Assembly (NCBI GenBank): GCA_022414725.1
Contig: CM039464.1
Coordinates: 12,388,968-12,452,967, forward strand
Direction: 5' to 3'
Length of the DNA: 64,000 nt
Source: Microglena sp. YARC
Taxonomy: Eukaryota; Chlorophyta; Chlorophyceae; Chlamydomonadales; Chlamydomonadaceae
Position numbers and translations under genes: made by a program
The notes under the pieces: generated by a model
The model's input: only the letters and a program-made list of their open reading frames with translations
Told to the model about the DNA's origin: nothing
The model's database searches: none
Shown: piece by piece, positions 1 to 10,492 of the stretch
Numbering within the stretch: position 1 is the stretch's first letter
Layout of the letters: each line of letters starts with the position of its first letter

Positions 1-180
1 AATGTCTGCATCATCGATGACGCAGCACACTTATTTATTCGTCTTGGCGTATTTGGTGAAATTGCAAAGCGTGAAGCATGGCGCCTACGAGATATAGGGT
101 TCGCGTTCATTGCGTCTCACCACCTTTCTTTACAAGTTACAAATTGTATTTTTATTTACACCATTAAATGGCAGGAGTAG
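1..180 (+). CDS. Possible 3' end of an upstream gene (partial)
   Basis: A reading frame is open from the window edge to a TAG at 178-180. It contains a hydrophobic/acidic stretch (CIIDDAAHLFIRLGVFGEIA) that looks coding, but the last 25 codons could be chance. It overlaps the start of the MutS-like gene by 13 bases. Product not recognised. No other feature is seen before position 168. Confidence 0.25.
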   Translation, partial: NVCIIDDAAHLFIRLGVFGEIAKREAWRLRDIGFAFIASHHLSLQVTNCIFIYTIKWQE

Positions 181-2177
181 ATCACGCAAACGACCATCAT
201 CCAGGCGATGATACCTACGGGGATACAAAGTCCATGCTCCCTAGTCTGCTTCTAGACGGTACCACCACTTCGTCCGAAAAGACTGTGCGATCATGCGGGG
301 ACGCAAATTCGTCACTATCGGACGTCTCCGAGTTGTTGCGCGACCTGGAGCTTTTCTCTAATTCCAGGGACCAAGACAACGAAGATGGTCTCTTTAGTGG
401 AATGGCGACCCCCCACATTTCCATGCGCGCATGTGGCGCTCCTATGGCTCTCCTTAAGGAAATGATAGCTACCCCTTCGGGAGACGCAACCCTCCTAGAG
501 CGACGCCAAAGATGGCTTCTAAGTAAAGCAAAGCGTCTAGTGACTATTCACGACGCCTCTGTAATCAATGCCGAGGCAGATATGCTGTGGGCGTGGAGGT
601 TTATCACCTCCCCCGACGAGGACGTTGTGGCTCTACACCGCTCTGCATACTTCTCCAGTTGGCTGATCAGAAATTGGCTGAACAAGTCATCTGCATGCAT
701 TGCTGCCAACAACATGTACCGCATATACGCGGCTCCAGTGATCGGCGCAATAACTCCTTTGCTGTATGTGATCGTTCCTTACATCATGTTGCGTTTCAAG
801 TTCAAGATCCGCATCGGCCTGACCGCATTTTTGAAGATGATGTACTCGATCGTCTCTACCCAGCTGCGAAACCTTAGTGGTGCTCGGCAACACATATCGC
901 AGTACGTGTCCATCGGCGTCTCGCTTGTCCTTTACTTCCAGGGCGTGTTCTCAAGCATGCAGGTGTCGCGAATGCTTCACGGCGTGTGTTCAGGTGTGGC
1001 GCAGCGTGTTTCAGCCATCCGTCTGTTCGCCCGAAATACCCTAGAGGCCTGGGAGGGCATAGGCGACGCGTCCTCGTGGGCGGAGGCCGCTGCTTGCTGG
1101 ACGGGACCCCAATTCGCTTGGTGCGATCCTGATGTGCTTCCGTGCGAACGTGCGTTGGCGACAAGTGTCTCCCAGGGACAACTGATCAACCGGTACGGAG
1201 GCGACCTCGAGTTCTTCCAGCGGTCCATCATCGGTAGCCGCGAGGCCATCTCGTGCGTGTTGAGGCGCGCGTACGTGATGGACGCATTGGGGGCCGTCAT
1301 GCGCATGGTCGGGTCCCTCTCTCTCGCCCCCGTAGAATTCTTGCATTCCCCTTCTCCAGAGCTGAAGATGACCGATCTATGGCACCCCGGTGTGAAGGGC
1401 GCGGTTCCTAACGATTGGTCGTTCTCACCGTCTGAGCGAAACGCAATCTTGACGGGTCCCAACGCGGGCGGCAAGAGCACTCTAATGAAGAGCACATTGT
1501 TATCTGTTCTAATGGCACAGACATTATCGTTTGTACCTTGCAAGCGCATGCAGCTTCGGCCTTTCGGAGCGCTGTGCAGCCACATCAACGTCCCTGACAG
1601 CCACGTCCGAGGGGAGTCCCTCTTCCAGGCCGAGATGAACCGCGCCAAGCGGTGCGTGCTCTCTATTGAACAGGCCAGGAAAAGAGGTCTCACGTGTCTC
1701 GTTGTGATTGACGAGATATTCAGCAGCACAAATCCTGTCGAGGGCATAGCGGGGGCTGTAGCTACGGCCTCCAAGATCTGCGCTTTCGAGAACGCTATCA
1801 ACATCGTCAGCACGCACTTTACTCACTTGACTAAATTGGCACGCGGTCCCGAACCTTGCTACAGGGCCTTCAAGATGCCCGTGAAGGTAGACAAACAAAC
1901 AGGATCGATTACATCCGAGTACAAGCTGCACCGCGGCGTTTCCATACAGTACGTGGCTCTGGAGATCATGAGGGCGTCAGACATGGACAGCGACATTGTT
2001 CGCGAAGCTATTCGAGTGAAGGAGGAATTGTTGCAAGCGGCGTCGAGGAAACAGAAGCCCGAGCCTGAGCTTTCCACGACATCTGAAAAAAAAACTCCTC
2101 ATGATCCTCAAACTCCTCCATCGTCTCCCGTGTCTCCTCATCATTCTCTTTCAGACTTGACCGTTTCATCGCCATGA
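168..2177 (+). CDS. MutS-like ATPase of giant-virus type
   Basis: 669-residue protein whose C-terminal half is the ABC-type ATPase of the MutS family. Visible are Walker A (GPNAGGKST, about residue 430), Walker B (CLVVIDEIFSSTNP, about residue 518) and the downstream STHFTHL switch histidine (about residue 547). The N-terminal 150 residues are Ser/Asp-rich without a mismatch-recognition domain I. A hydrophobic stretch around residues 190-210 (APVIGAITPLLYVIVPYIML) may be membrane-associated. The C-terminal tail is Pro/Ser-rich. Such short MutS-like ATPases occur in marine giant viruses; a role in mismatch repair or replication surveillance is family knowledge, not shown here. It could belong to the MutS8 subfamily, but I cannot test that. 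The gene ends in TGA and looks intact. Confidence 0.85.
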   Translation: MAGVDHANDHHPGDDTYGDTKSMLPSLLLDGTTTSSEKTVRSCGDANSSLSDVSELLRDLELFSNSRDQDNEDGLFSGMATPHISMRACGAPMALLKEMIATPSGDATLLERRQRWLLSKAKRLVTIHDASVINAEADMLWAWRFITSPDEDVVALHRSAYFSSWLIRNWLNKSSACIAANNMYRIYAAPVIGAITPLLYVIVPYIMLRFKFKIRIGLTAFLKMMYSIVSTQLRNLSGARQHISQYVSIGVSLVLYFQGVFSSMQVSRMLHGVCSGVAQRVSAIRLFARNTLEAWEGIGDASSWAEAAACWTGPQFAWCDPDVLPCERALATSVSQGQLINRYGGDLEFFQRSIIGSREAISCVLRRAYVMDALGAVMRMVGSLSLAPVEFLHSPSPELKMTDLWHPGVKGAVPNDWSFSPSERNAILTGPNAGGKSTLMKSTLLSVLMAQTLSFVPCKRMQLRPFGALCSHINVPDSHVRGESLFQAEMNRAKRCVLSIEQARKRGLTCLVVIDEIFSSTNPVEGIAGAVATASKICAFENAINIVSTHFTHLTKLARGPEPCYRAFKMPVKVDKQTGSITSEYKLHRGVSIQYVALEIMRASDMDSDIVREAIRVKEELLQAASRKQKPEPELSTTSEKKTPHDPQTPPSSPVSPHHSLSDLTVSSP

Positions 2178-2200
2178 TGAATCAAGTTTCCGGGAGACCG

Positions 2201-2232
2201 TACACCAGAAAGCGGTTTCATTTTAGTATTCC
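2201..2232 (+). repeat. Degenerate E1-family element end
   Basis: The motif AAGCGGTTTCATTTTAGTAT, seen at the ends of element E1 and its miniature relatives (for example 22,085-22,121 and 37,400-37,437), occurs here in the short intergenic space between the MutS-like gene and the kinase. The terminal CGTCGAGTG is degenerate, so this is probably an old remnant. Confidence 0.6.
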
Positions 2233-2253
2233 TTCTCGAATAATGAAACCTCG

Positions 2254-3504
2254 TCAACTTCTGTTCCCAGTGTCCTCATCCTCCACATTGACCCCCGACG
2301 CCTGACGTAGATTTTCGTTTACTTGGATGCACGCAATGCTCACCAATTCCCGAGCCTTTTGCTGGGTCACAAATATTTCCTCGAACATGCGTTGGCTTTT
2401 GGAGTCGCTGACTAGCATGGACATCACACGCAATACGGGATTCCCCCCGCCTTCCTTGGCGGAGAAGGTTTCGCCTTTGAAACTCAGAGCTTCCGTTCGC
2501 CGTTCCGGATCCCATGAGACGAGGTCCTCTATCAGGGAGCAAATGGCCTCGCGTTCCACCACATCATCCCACTTATACTTCTGCTTGATCAGTAGTCGAA
2601 TCGACAGTTTTGGTGTGTGCGCGCTGCTCTGCCCATCAATCTGTTTCTCATCGCGCCTGCGAGACAGAATGCTCCGTTTCACTTCTTCTACCTCTTTGCA
2701 CGCGTCCTCGTAATAAACAGTGCGGTACGTGAACCTTTTCAGGAAACTCTCGGGGGGCTCCCCGATCAATTCAATTATCTTCACTAGCACGTGCGCTTCG
2801 GAGGTCCCAATGAAGAGCACATCGCCGCCTGTGGCGATTTCGAAGAGGACGCATCCGAGACTCCACGCATCGCAGGACTTGCTATAGAGCCCAAGCTCGA
2901 ACATGTCCATAATCTCCGGAGCCCGGTACCAAAGCGTGGCAACGTAATCGGTCCACATGATGGCGTCGCTGGGGTCCTCCGTCATCTGCCGTGCCATACC
3001 CAAGTCGCACAGAACGACATCGAAGTCCGACGATATGTTGAGCAAGATGTTGTGGGGCTTGATATCTCGGTGCAACACCTTGACGGCGTGCAGGTTCAGG
3101 ACGCAACGCACGACCTTCTTGGCCACACGATGACACAAGTTGTGGCATGGCGGGTTTTGATGTCGCATAATGGCACCGTATTTGCTAAGATCCATCTCGT
3201 AGCGATCCATGACGATGAAGATGTCTTGCCGGAGTGTCTGTTCGTCCGAAGGGCGGTTGACGACGTTGCGCAGTGTGGCAAGCGTCCCGGGGTACACAGA
3301 CTGCACGAGCGCGTGAAGCGTCAGCTCTCGGATGATTCTCTTGCAGGATGCAGAGTAATGCTTACAATTCCGGGAGGTGTTTCTAGTGTCGTACACAATG
3401 TGCTTGATGGCAAGCTCTTTGTTCCATGGTCCACCCTCGGCTGCATAGACATTGCCGTATGCGCCTGATCCTAGTAGGGGACCGACATTGTATTGTGTAA
3501 GCAT
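2254..3504 (-). CDS. CDK-like serine/threonine protein kinase
   Basis: Eukaryotic-type protein kinase of about 416 residues. The start is placed at the methionine just before the glycine-rich loop (LLGSGAYGNVYAAEGG); the frame stays open to 3555, but that extension runs into a repeat end. The ATP-binding lysine is in ELAIKHIV, the catalytic loop is VLHRDIKPHNILL, the metal-binding motif is DLG instead of DFG, and the activation segment ends in TDYVATLWYRAPEIM, which is typical of the CDK/CMGC group. A C-terminal extension after the kinase core is Glu/Asp-rich. It would phosphorylate viral or host proteins; substrates are unknown. Convergent with the MutS-like gene. A miniature transposon end lies about 40 bases upstream of the start and may affect its promoter. 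Confidence 0.9.
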   Translation of the reverse strand: MLTQYNVGPLLGSGAYGNVYAAEGGPWNKELAIKHIVYDTRNTSRNCKHYSASCKRIIRELTLHALVQSVYPGTLATLRNVVNRPSDEQTLRQDIFIVMDRYEMDLSKYGAIMRHQNPPCHNLCHRVAKKVVRCVLNLHAVKVLHRDIKPHNILLNISSDFDVVLCDLGMARQMTEDPSDAIMWTDYVATLWYRAPEIMDMFELGLYSKSCDAWSLGCVLFEIATGGDVLFIGTSEAHVLVKIIELIGEPPESFLKRFTYRTVYYEDACKEVEEVKRSILSRRRDEKQIDGQSSAHTPKLSIRLLIKQKYKWDDVVEREAICSLIEDLVSWDPERRTEALSFKGETFSAKEGGGNPVLRVMSMLVSDSKSQRMFEEIFVTQQKARELVSIACIQVNENLRQASGVNVEDEDTGNRS

Positions 3505-3542
3505 TACAATTGTTATGAAGTAAAGTGACGACACATACTTTA

Positions 3543-3722
3543 CAGTTGTTCTCAATTAAAGTGGGACACACCTTATAATCATCCAGACTGCAGATCGTTG
3601 CGTTTGGGCAACGTTGGGGGTGCAGCAGGTTGAAGAGGTTCTCGAAGATATTCCGATTCGCCTCTGTGGTAAACCGTTCAACCGTTTGTGTCCCCATATC
3701 AGTATGTATTTGCCGTCGAGTG
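3543..3722 (-). mobile_element. Miniature element A: solo Fanzor 3' end with mixed ends
   Basis: 180-bp element flanked by TA on both sides (3541-3542 and 3723-3724). One end reads CAGTTGTTCTCAATTAAAG and matches the E3 terminus; the other, read inward, starts CACTCGACGG like the E1 terminus. The interior keeps the last part of a Fanzor-type coding sequence read on the minus strand, including the hairpin CGTTGC/GCAACG and a nested GAGG-CTCG/CGAG-CCTC hairpin. It lies in the promoter region of the kinase. The 3723-4006 stretch beyond it shows no gene, only a lone E1-like terminus at 3974. Confidence 0.7.
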
Positions 3723-4126
3723 TAGATGAAAGAAAATTGGTGTAAACAGGAAAACAAAAACACCGTACATTACAAAAACTACTAAAAAACAAACATGTTT
3801 TCAACCCCCCCTCAATCCCCCAAGAAGCCCGTATGCCCGCCTGCACCTCGGAAGAAATGCCCAATTAATGTGGACAATATCGAACGAACCGATAAAAGAA
3901 CTATACGGCGTCTGGAAAATGGAGGGGCGTGATCTACACCATCAACCAATTCTCTGGTTCATACAAATTCTTACAGTCGGCGGAACATTTCAAGGCATAA
4001 ATTCTACACTCGACGGAATACTAAAATGAAACCGCTTTCTGGAGTGTACGGTACACCTTATGGTGTAACCTTATGGTGTAGCAACCCACATTGCAGTGGA
4101 ACACCATCATGTTTTTTTGTAGCCCA

Positions 4127-6473
4127 TCAACAACACGCATCCCTGAAAAATGGAAGCGGTCTCCCTTGACCCAACAGTTCCATGCAGTGCAGCCTTGCGA
4201 TTGTGAGAGCAGAGGAGCGGTCCCGGTCCGAGTAAGTGCTGGTTTCTGGAGAGAATCGCAGTCCTCGTACCTCAGGGTACCGCCTGATCGAGTTGTTGTC
4301 GACAAGAGAGGGGGCTAAGCCACCCCTCCTGTGTTTTTCTTGGATTTTTTTACGTGTGCAGTACACCCTCACCACCAACTGGTCGCGATAAGAGACCTTT
4401 GGAGTCTCCTTCAATGGGGTGTGACCCAACAACTCGTAACCTAGACGAATCTGACCTTCCGTGGTTATTTGGACACTTGGAATCTTGTAAACACATTCCT
4501 TCTTGGCACCGGTTTCCCAAGACATGAGAGTCGTCTTGAACTCATCTGTCACATGAACTTCCTCTTTGAAGAGGCGCTTGCAGGAAGCGAACATAGATCC
4601 CGTAGGCACAGCTACCTCTCCTGGTCTGGTAGCCTTCAGCTTCGTGATTGCAGAACCATATGCTACGCGAACCCTCAGGTCAGGATGATCCAACTTCATG
4701 TTGCGCTTGATCCCTGCCCAAAATGAGTCCATAGCCTTGCGCTTGCCAATGTACCTCTGAAAGTTGTCTCGGGATTCTCTGCGACGGAGTGCCATCCTCC
4801 ACCACTCGTCGGAAAACGTAGCGTAATTTTTCAAGTAAGCCGAGATATCATCCTTCCTGGATGTACTCAACGCTGCTCCATTTTCACGCAGAGACTCCCA
4901 TCTAGGAATCATGTCTGAGAAACGTTTTTCTTGCTGTTTTTTCTGTTTCTTGATACCAGACTTGTGGTAAAAAGCTCCGCGTGTAAGCTTCCATGCCTTG
5001 CTTTTGTCGTCTGCCAGATACGTGACTGTAGCGCTGTTGCTCCTACCAGGATCCACACCCAGAACGACGATACCCATATCGGGCAATGTCGTTTTGAGTT
5101 TATGGTCATACTGTTCTGAGACGCTCATACCTTCCTCGTCACGAGACCTCTTACTGGTCTTCTTCAGATCGGATACACGAACCTGTACTGTCTTGCTGTA
5201 CTGCATGCTCAATGAGACTCCGTCAGTACAGATGCTACAATCGAACACCCCCCGTCTTGACAGGTGGTTTCTTGAAGAAGGAACCTGCGACTGTTTTTCG
5301 GGCGTTCACGAGCGTGTCATACCTACCCTTTGCATGTCTGTACTCGTCAGTAGCCTTGATATCCTTAACGTCAGCATCGTACTTCTGTTGGGCCAACTTG
5401 TATGCCTCCCATTCACCAGGACCACATGATTTTTTCTTCTTAACTGCAGGCTTCAGAGGCAACATGAAGCGGTCGGGATCCTTTACATTTTCCCACTTTG
5501 AAAGCTCGACGATGTTTGGGTCTTTGGGGAACACGTGCCTGAACAGGTTCACGAGGGTCTTCATGTCAAGGCGGACATGCGCCCGTTGGACATTAAAGAT
5601 GGGCATCAACCGGATACGACGTGCACCCATAGCCTCCAACCGTGTCTGCATCCAATAATTGAACCGGACCATGGTCGGGAAGTCCATGTCTTTGCCATAG
5701 TCATCATAAAGTCGACTTCCATCTGGAACTTTCAGCCTGACTCGAACTTCACGGACGTACTCCTGAACAGACTCTGGCCAAGATTCCATCTCCTGTATTT
5801 CTTGTCGGATGACCATCATCACGTCGTACACACGGATGGTCTTTGGAGCTCCCAGTGCCTTCAAAGTATCCTTAGTGAGGCGGGTCAGACGAGGTACCAA
5901 AGGAACCCATGCGTTGTTCGACACGACAGTGCTCAATGTGTGACCGGCATAGTTCAAAACCTGGTCAAAATAGATAGGGTAGGAGTTGATGTAGTCAGGG
6001 TCATCGCTACCAAGCACCTTTCCGATTACGTCTTTCACGGCTTCGTATGATATTCTACTCGCTTCATCTGGAAAGTCGCCGTCAACTCCGATCCTTAGCC
6101 AATCCTTCCAGTAGGTATCCTTCATATCGTACATATTAGGAATCGGCAGGTCGCCCTCAATGAGCCTCGTGACATGGAAAGTCAGCACCAGACTGGAACG
6201 CCGTAACATGCGGCTCACCACATTGACGAGCTGATCCACATGCCCCCTGAACTTACCGAATTCTTCATCGTCAAGACTCATTGCCTTCTTCAGGGCGCAT
6301 TTCACGACGCACATCTTTTCCACCGTCTTGTACTCTGGAGGGGGTCTGGCGATGAGACCATTGTCTTCGCATAAACGGACAATATCGTCCTTGTTGTCCT
6401 TTGAGGAGTATGCTACTTCGGCCAATTTTAGTAGCTCCTTCAATTTTGCGACTGTCGGAGGTTTCGTTGCCAT
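4127..6473 (-). pseudogene. Fanzor (TnpB-like RNA-guided nuclease) of E1, one frameshift
   Basis: Two overlapping frames join at a run of six G (minus strand) near 5245-5250; one base fewer would unite them into a protein of about 780 residues. The N-terminal part has a SAP-like helix pair (VAKLKELLKLAEVAYSS) and the domain shared with the other two Fanzors here (CVVKCALKKAMSLDDEEF). The C-terminal part has RuvC-I (VVLGVDPGRSN), a YGSAITK...EVAVPTGSMF segment, the alternative glutamate in VTDEFKTT, and RuvC-III (SDRDRSSALTIARL). No Cys zinc ribbon is visible. Fanzors cut DNA guided by an RNA from their own 3' end. The start is at MATKPP, 29 bases after the transposase stop. The shift may be real or a homopolymer read error. 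Confidence 0.8.
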
Positions 6474-6502
6474 CTTACATAATTTGTACATCACAGAACT
6501 CT

Positions 6503-7377
6503 TTATACAAACATCACATACGTGTTCCATACGTGGTCAAAACAACCCATAATGATTTTATCAGTGAGGTTGCTGAATGCTAAGGAAATCATATCAGACA
6601 AGTGCGTCTTTGTATCGTTTGGTATATAGTTCAATCGACGAAAGTCCTTCTTCACCTTAGCGAAGCACAGCTCAATAGCATTGAATTCTGGACTGTAACA
6701 AATAGTTACGGGGCTTCTGAGGACCAAGTTCTTATGGATACTGGCGTTGTCCATTATTACTACTGAGTCAATAAATGCAGCGAAGTCCGTCTTATTCACA
6801 GATCCTTTCTTCACAACGAACTCCTTCCTACCATCTGAAAAAACTGCCAACAACAAACTATGGTGTACCCACCCACCAGTAGTTTTAACGATAACAGGTT
6901 TTCCTACAGGGGAATACCCATAATGTGGCTTGAGACGCTCACTAAACCCACATTCGTCAACTGATACTAAAATTTTCCCAGCATTGATTGTATCCTTGTA
7001 TCTACTACAAAATTCAGTGACAAGTGGAACTAAGTCCCCTTTACACTGTCCACAGAGTTTCTCCTTTTTCTTGTAAAACCAATGAGTTTTATGAAACGAT
7101 ACACTGTTTTAGTTGATAATCGTAAATTGTGAGTACTTTTGAAAAATGCAACAACACCTCTTGCGGTTGTGCATTGAGTTGACAATAAAAACAATTTCAA
7201 CAAATCTTTGTTCGTCTCAAAAAGTTTGCTTACAAATTCACGTCGTTTTCGATTTACACCAAAGCGTTTCCACCTCCACAGAGTAGAACGACTGATGTTC
7301 GTAAACACATAAGTTTTTAACACACCCAAGTCAGCGACCATTCTTAACGCCAATTTTCTAACGGCGATGTCGTACAT
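6503..7377 (-). pseudogene. IS630/Tc1-like transposase of E1, broken
   Basis: The first frame (7377-7030) encodes the N-terminal helix-turn-helix region (NISRSTLWRWKRFGVNRKRR), and the second (6856-6503) the end of the catalytic domain with the second Asp (VVIMDNASIHKN) and the Glu (YSPEFNAIELCFAKVK). The 6857-7029 stretch joins them in another frame, so at least one shift is present. The Asp-to-Glu spacing is about 25 residues, shorter than the 34 of the other transposases here, which suggests a deletion or a different subfamily. Its stop lies 29 bases before the Fanzor start. Confidence 0.75.
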
Positions 7378-7647
7378 TTATTTATTTCCATCTGATATAT
7401 GTTTCATTTTACTGTTCCGCCAACTGTAGCATGCAAGAGAGACAAAATACAACTTCGATCGCAGTTCCACCCTTGACTAAGGCGGTATTGCACCCCGTCT
7501 TTACATGCCTTGTGTCAATCTCCTGAATGTCCCAAAAATATTTGTATGTTCCGTTGAGTGTACCTCAGTGAAGAAATACTCGGTTTTTTATTTGTTTTTT
7601 TAAAATGATGCCAATGTAATTTGTGGTATCATCATCAAACAATCAGT

Positions 7648-8532
7648 ATGGTAGCGAATAAAGTTGCTGCAGGTGATGAGGTGGGGTCTTGCCTAAATCC
7701 TTACGACGTTTTGAACCTTCCCCACACACCATCCTCTCTGTTACCTGAACAAGTCAAGGCTAACTACAAGATGCTTGCGCGCCAACTTCATCCCGACAAG
7801 TGCGGCTCCCATTTGAGCAAGGATGAAGCGACGGCTACCTTCCAGGCCCTGACGGAGGCCTACCGTGTGGTGATGAAGGACGTTAGAGAACACGAGGCGT
7901 CCTCCATTTCTAAGATGAAGGACCAGCTATCCGAATTCATTCAGAACCAATCTCAACAAGATAAGAGGAAGCCTGGATCATCCAATAAGTTTTCTCTCGC
8001 GAACTTCAACACTCGTTTCGAGAAAAGCCGCATCACGGACCCTGCCATTGACGAAGGCTACGCGAACTGGATGCGCGATTACGATCCCGAGAGACCCAAC
8101 CAACAGATTGACGACGCCAAAAATGCGCTTAGCGTCACGCATTGTCCCCAGGCGGTGTCTCTGGTGTCTAAACGAACAGCGGTCGGCTTTTCGGAACTCG
8201 GTGTCGAGCGCGTCAGCGACTATGGGTGTGCGCCAAGCGAGAGAAGTGCGTTGGGTTTCACAGATTATATTCTGGCGCACACGACATCCAAGCTGATCGA
8301 AGGCGACCCCGAGGCCATCCTGCGCACAAAGCCTCAATTCAATGACATGCGCAGCATCAAGAAGCACCGTGCCTCCGCGGACGTCGGTCATGAAATGACG
8401 CCGGAGGAACTAGAGCGGTATGCGTTGGAGCAGGATGAAGCAAATGCCAGGGAGGAGAGACGTCTGCTTGCGTTGCGTAGGAGAGACGAGTTGGTTTTGC
8501 GTCGGTTCGGCGGTTTGCTTCTCAATTCGTGA
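7648..8532 (+). CDS. DnaJ-domain protein
   Basis: The N-terminal J domain is clear: NPYDVLNLP, helix II KANYKMLARQLHPDK with the essential HPD, and TFQALTEAYRVV. The start MVANKVAAG is chosen over the upstream in-frame methionine at 7621 because the J domain follows at once. The rest (to 294 residues) has no zinc fingers and no G/F region; it is charged, ending in a long basic/acidic helix (EEREERRLLALRRRDEL type). J proteins stimulate Hsp70 ATPases; in giant viruses this may help virion assembly or recruit host Hsp70. Intact, ends in TGA. Confidence 0.85.
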   Translation: MVANKVAAGDEVGSCLNPYDVLNLPHTPSSLLPEQVKANYKMLARQLHPDKCGSHLSKDEATATFQALTEAYRVVMKDVREHEASSISKMKDQLSEFIQNQSQQDKRKPGSSNKFSLANFNTRFEKSRITDPAIDEGYANWMRDYDPERPNQQIDDAKNALSVTHCPQAVSLVSKRTAVGFSELGVERVSDYGCAPSERSALGFTDYILAHTTSKLIEGDPEAILRTKPQFNDMRSIKKHRASADVGHEMTPEELERYALEQDEANAREERRLLALRRRDELVLRRFGGLLLNS

Positions 8533-8647
8533 ATTCGTTTGGTTTGATGTTAATAATTTATTTTTTTAAATTAACATGATGATGTATGCAGCTACGTAGA
8601 ACCGCCGATGCATTGAGTACGACCATTGCGACGATGAGGAGGAGCGA

Positions 8648-9633
8648 ATGCGATTTTCCGTGGACAACGACTTTGTGCGCGTGTACTACGATCCTCCCGG
8701 CGCCTCCGATTTGCACCTCTTGTGCGTGAAGAACGTCGAATTCACCGTGCTGCGCGCGCACCACAAAAAAGATGTTATCCAGGGGAAGACGTCGGTCGTG
8801 ATTGCGGACCTTGATGTTGCGGTTACCAACGCGGCAGCACTTGAGTCTCTCATGCGTTTGGAGGACGCGTTGAGAGAAGGTGTGCAGAAGCTATGCCATG
8901 TTGAGAACAGGGTGTTGCTGCATTGTGTGAGGTTCGCAAGGAATGCGAATAAGAATAACGCGGTGATCTCTGACGTTGTCACGAGGCTCCGATTCCTGAA
9001 CGGTCGTAATGGGACGCAAATACTCGAGGGGCTGAGGGAGAATGACACGGCAACCGTCAACATTGCACTGATGGGCCTCAAGCTCTCTTGCGGGGACGTG
9101 CTCCCTGTGTGGAGGGCTACCTATGTTGATGCACCCTCCTCCGCAACAGATGCACCCTCCTCCGCAACAGATGCACCCTCCTCCACAACAGTTGCACCCT
9201 CCTCCGCAACAGATGCACCCTCCTCCACAACAGTTGCACCCTCCTCCGCAACAGCCGCCCCCCCCCCCCCCCCCTCAACAGGTGCCCCCACCCCCTCGAC
9301 AGGTGCCCCCCCCCCCCCTTAACAGATGCACCCGCCTCTGCAATAGATGCACCCTCCTCTGCAACAGTTGCAACCTCCTCCGCAACAGTTGCACCCTCAT
9401 CCACAACAGATGTATCAATTGTTCCTGATGTCCATGAGGACGAGATTCCTGAGGAAGAAGAGATGCGTGCTTCTGATTCCGACCATAATTTTGATAAATA
9501 TGATGCTCATCGTGTACAGATTATGGACGAGGATAAGGAGACTTTATTTCGAAATTTGAGGGATGACCTTGTGCGGGGTATCGATTCAAGATTAGACCAA
9601 CTTCGCATACGACTTAAAATTGTATTGGAGTGA
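8648..9633 (+). pseudogene. Protein with APSSATD heptapeptide repeats, frameshifted in poly-C
   Basis: The first 155 residues are a globular domain of unknown function (starts MRFSVDNDFVRVYYDPPG). It is followed by a 21-bp repeat coding DAPSSAT/VAPSSTT and two long C runs (17 C at 9258-9274 and 13 C at 9306-9318). The frame hits TAA right after the second run (9320-9322), but a shifted frame continues the same Ala/Ser/Thr repeat and then an acidic tail (DVHEDEIPEEEEMR), ending in TGA at 9631-9633. A one-base length change in a C run would restore a protein of about 328 residues. This may be a read error or a natural slippage switch. Confidence 0.65.
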
Positions 9634-9686
9634 ATGCAGCTTTTGATTCACAAGGTTTTTTTCTCCGGTTAAGAATATGTGTAAAA

Positions 9687-10280
9687 ATGAACAGTGACCA
9701 GGTTCGTGTCATTGCAATATTAATTGCTGCTGTAATTCTCGCTGGACTCGTTTGGTACTACTATGTTCACCACCTCAAGATCACCGACGACGGTAAATCT
9801 GCGCAGCAATACCCGGTTGCAGGTACCACAAAGGAAATGTTCGAGCAACATGAGGATGGAAGCGTGACTCGTATTTCTCCTTCCTCGTCCGACATGAAGC
9901 GATTCGACCCCATGCCTCTTGAACCCGCTTCCAAAGAATATTACCTACCCCCCAAACCGACCAAACAGAGCTCATCTTACTTCTCAAGCGATCCGAACAA
10001 TTGGTCAACCTTCCCTCAGGAGCGGTTGAGACCCGAGGATCTATTGCCCCGTGACGCTGCGAACACTGAGTAGGCGCAGGCTAACCCGGCAGGCCAGGGC
10101 GATGTGAACGACGTGAACCTCCTTAACGCTGGCTTTCACATCGGTGTGAACACCCAGGGACAGAGTCTGCGTAACGCGAGCCACGATCTGCGTTCCGAGC
10201 CTTCCAATCCACGGTACAAGGTGTCAATCTGGAACAACTCGACAATCGAACCCGACCTGAACCGCAAGACAATGGAGTAA
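9687..10280 (+). pseudogene. Virion-type membrane protein interrupted by TAG
   Basis: A short N-terminus is followed by one transmembrane helix (VRVIAILIAAVILAGLVWYY) and a hydrophilic domain. A TAG at 10,071-10,073 stops the frame, but the same frame stays open and clearly coding to TAATAA at 10,278. The downstream part (LRNASHDLRSEPSNP, then NNSTIEPDLNRK) resembles a C-terminal motif I recall from conserved giant-virus virion membrane proteins. In that family, as I remember it, a Trp occupies the TAG position (TGG to TAG). Without the stop the protein would have 197 residues. The start at MNSDQ is chosen because the membrane helix follows directly. Confidence 0.65.
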
Positions 10281-10366
10281 TAAAAGCATGGACAATTCTT
10301 TCTTTTTTCGTTTTACAAATCTTCAAGTGAACACGGACCTGTATCTGGTTTCAGGGGATATCATTC
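10281..10366 (-). repeat. Fossil of the E3-type transposase 5' end
   Basis: Two pieces of the E3 transposase start are joined here: one matches 25,588-25,618 (AAAGCATGGACAATTCTTTC) and the other 25,730-25,766 (GGACCTGTATCTGGTTTCAG). The 110 bases between them in E3 are missing, so this is a deletion derivative left in the intergenic space. No terminal inverted repeat remains. The rest of 10,367-10,492 shows nothing. Confidence 0.7.
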
Positions 10367-10492
10367 TACGGACACAATTGTGTTGTGCTTTGCAATCTTT
10401 TTTTATGTTGTTCCTCGCGTACATGGGATGCTGTGCCAGTTGAGTCTCGAGAATCATGTATCGGGTTTACCAACTGGTTTTCAATTACCGAA

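Larger units (their letters stand above)
4007..7426 (-). mobile_element. Element E1: Tc1/mariner-type transposon carrying a Fanzor
   Basis: 3420-bp element bounded by TA at 4005-4006 and 7427-7428. The ends are imperfect inverted repeats: the left starts CACTCGACGGAATACTAAAA and the right, reversed, starts CAGTTGGCGGAACAGTAAAA, sharing the following TGAAAC. It carries a broken transposase (6503-7377) followed on the same strand by a Fanzor gene (6473 down to 4127). Extra terminus-like sequences lie just outside, at 3974 (CAGTCGGCGGAACA) and at 7541-7560, so older insertions may be nested here. The miniature element at 26,481-26,905 uses the same ends. No gene is seen in 7427-7647. Confidence 0.75.

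Noticed and set aside
9117..9428. Pro/Gln-rich and Leu/Arg-rich proteins in other frames over the repeat
   Set aside because: These are shadow frames of the DAPSSAT repeat on both strands.
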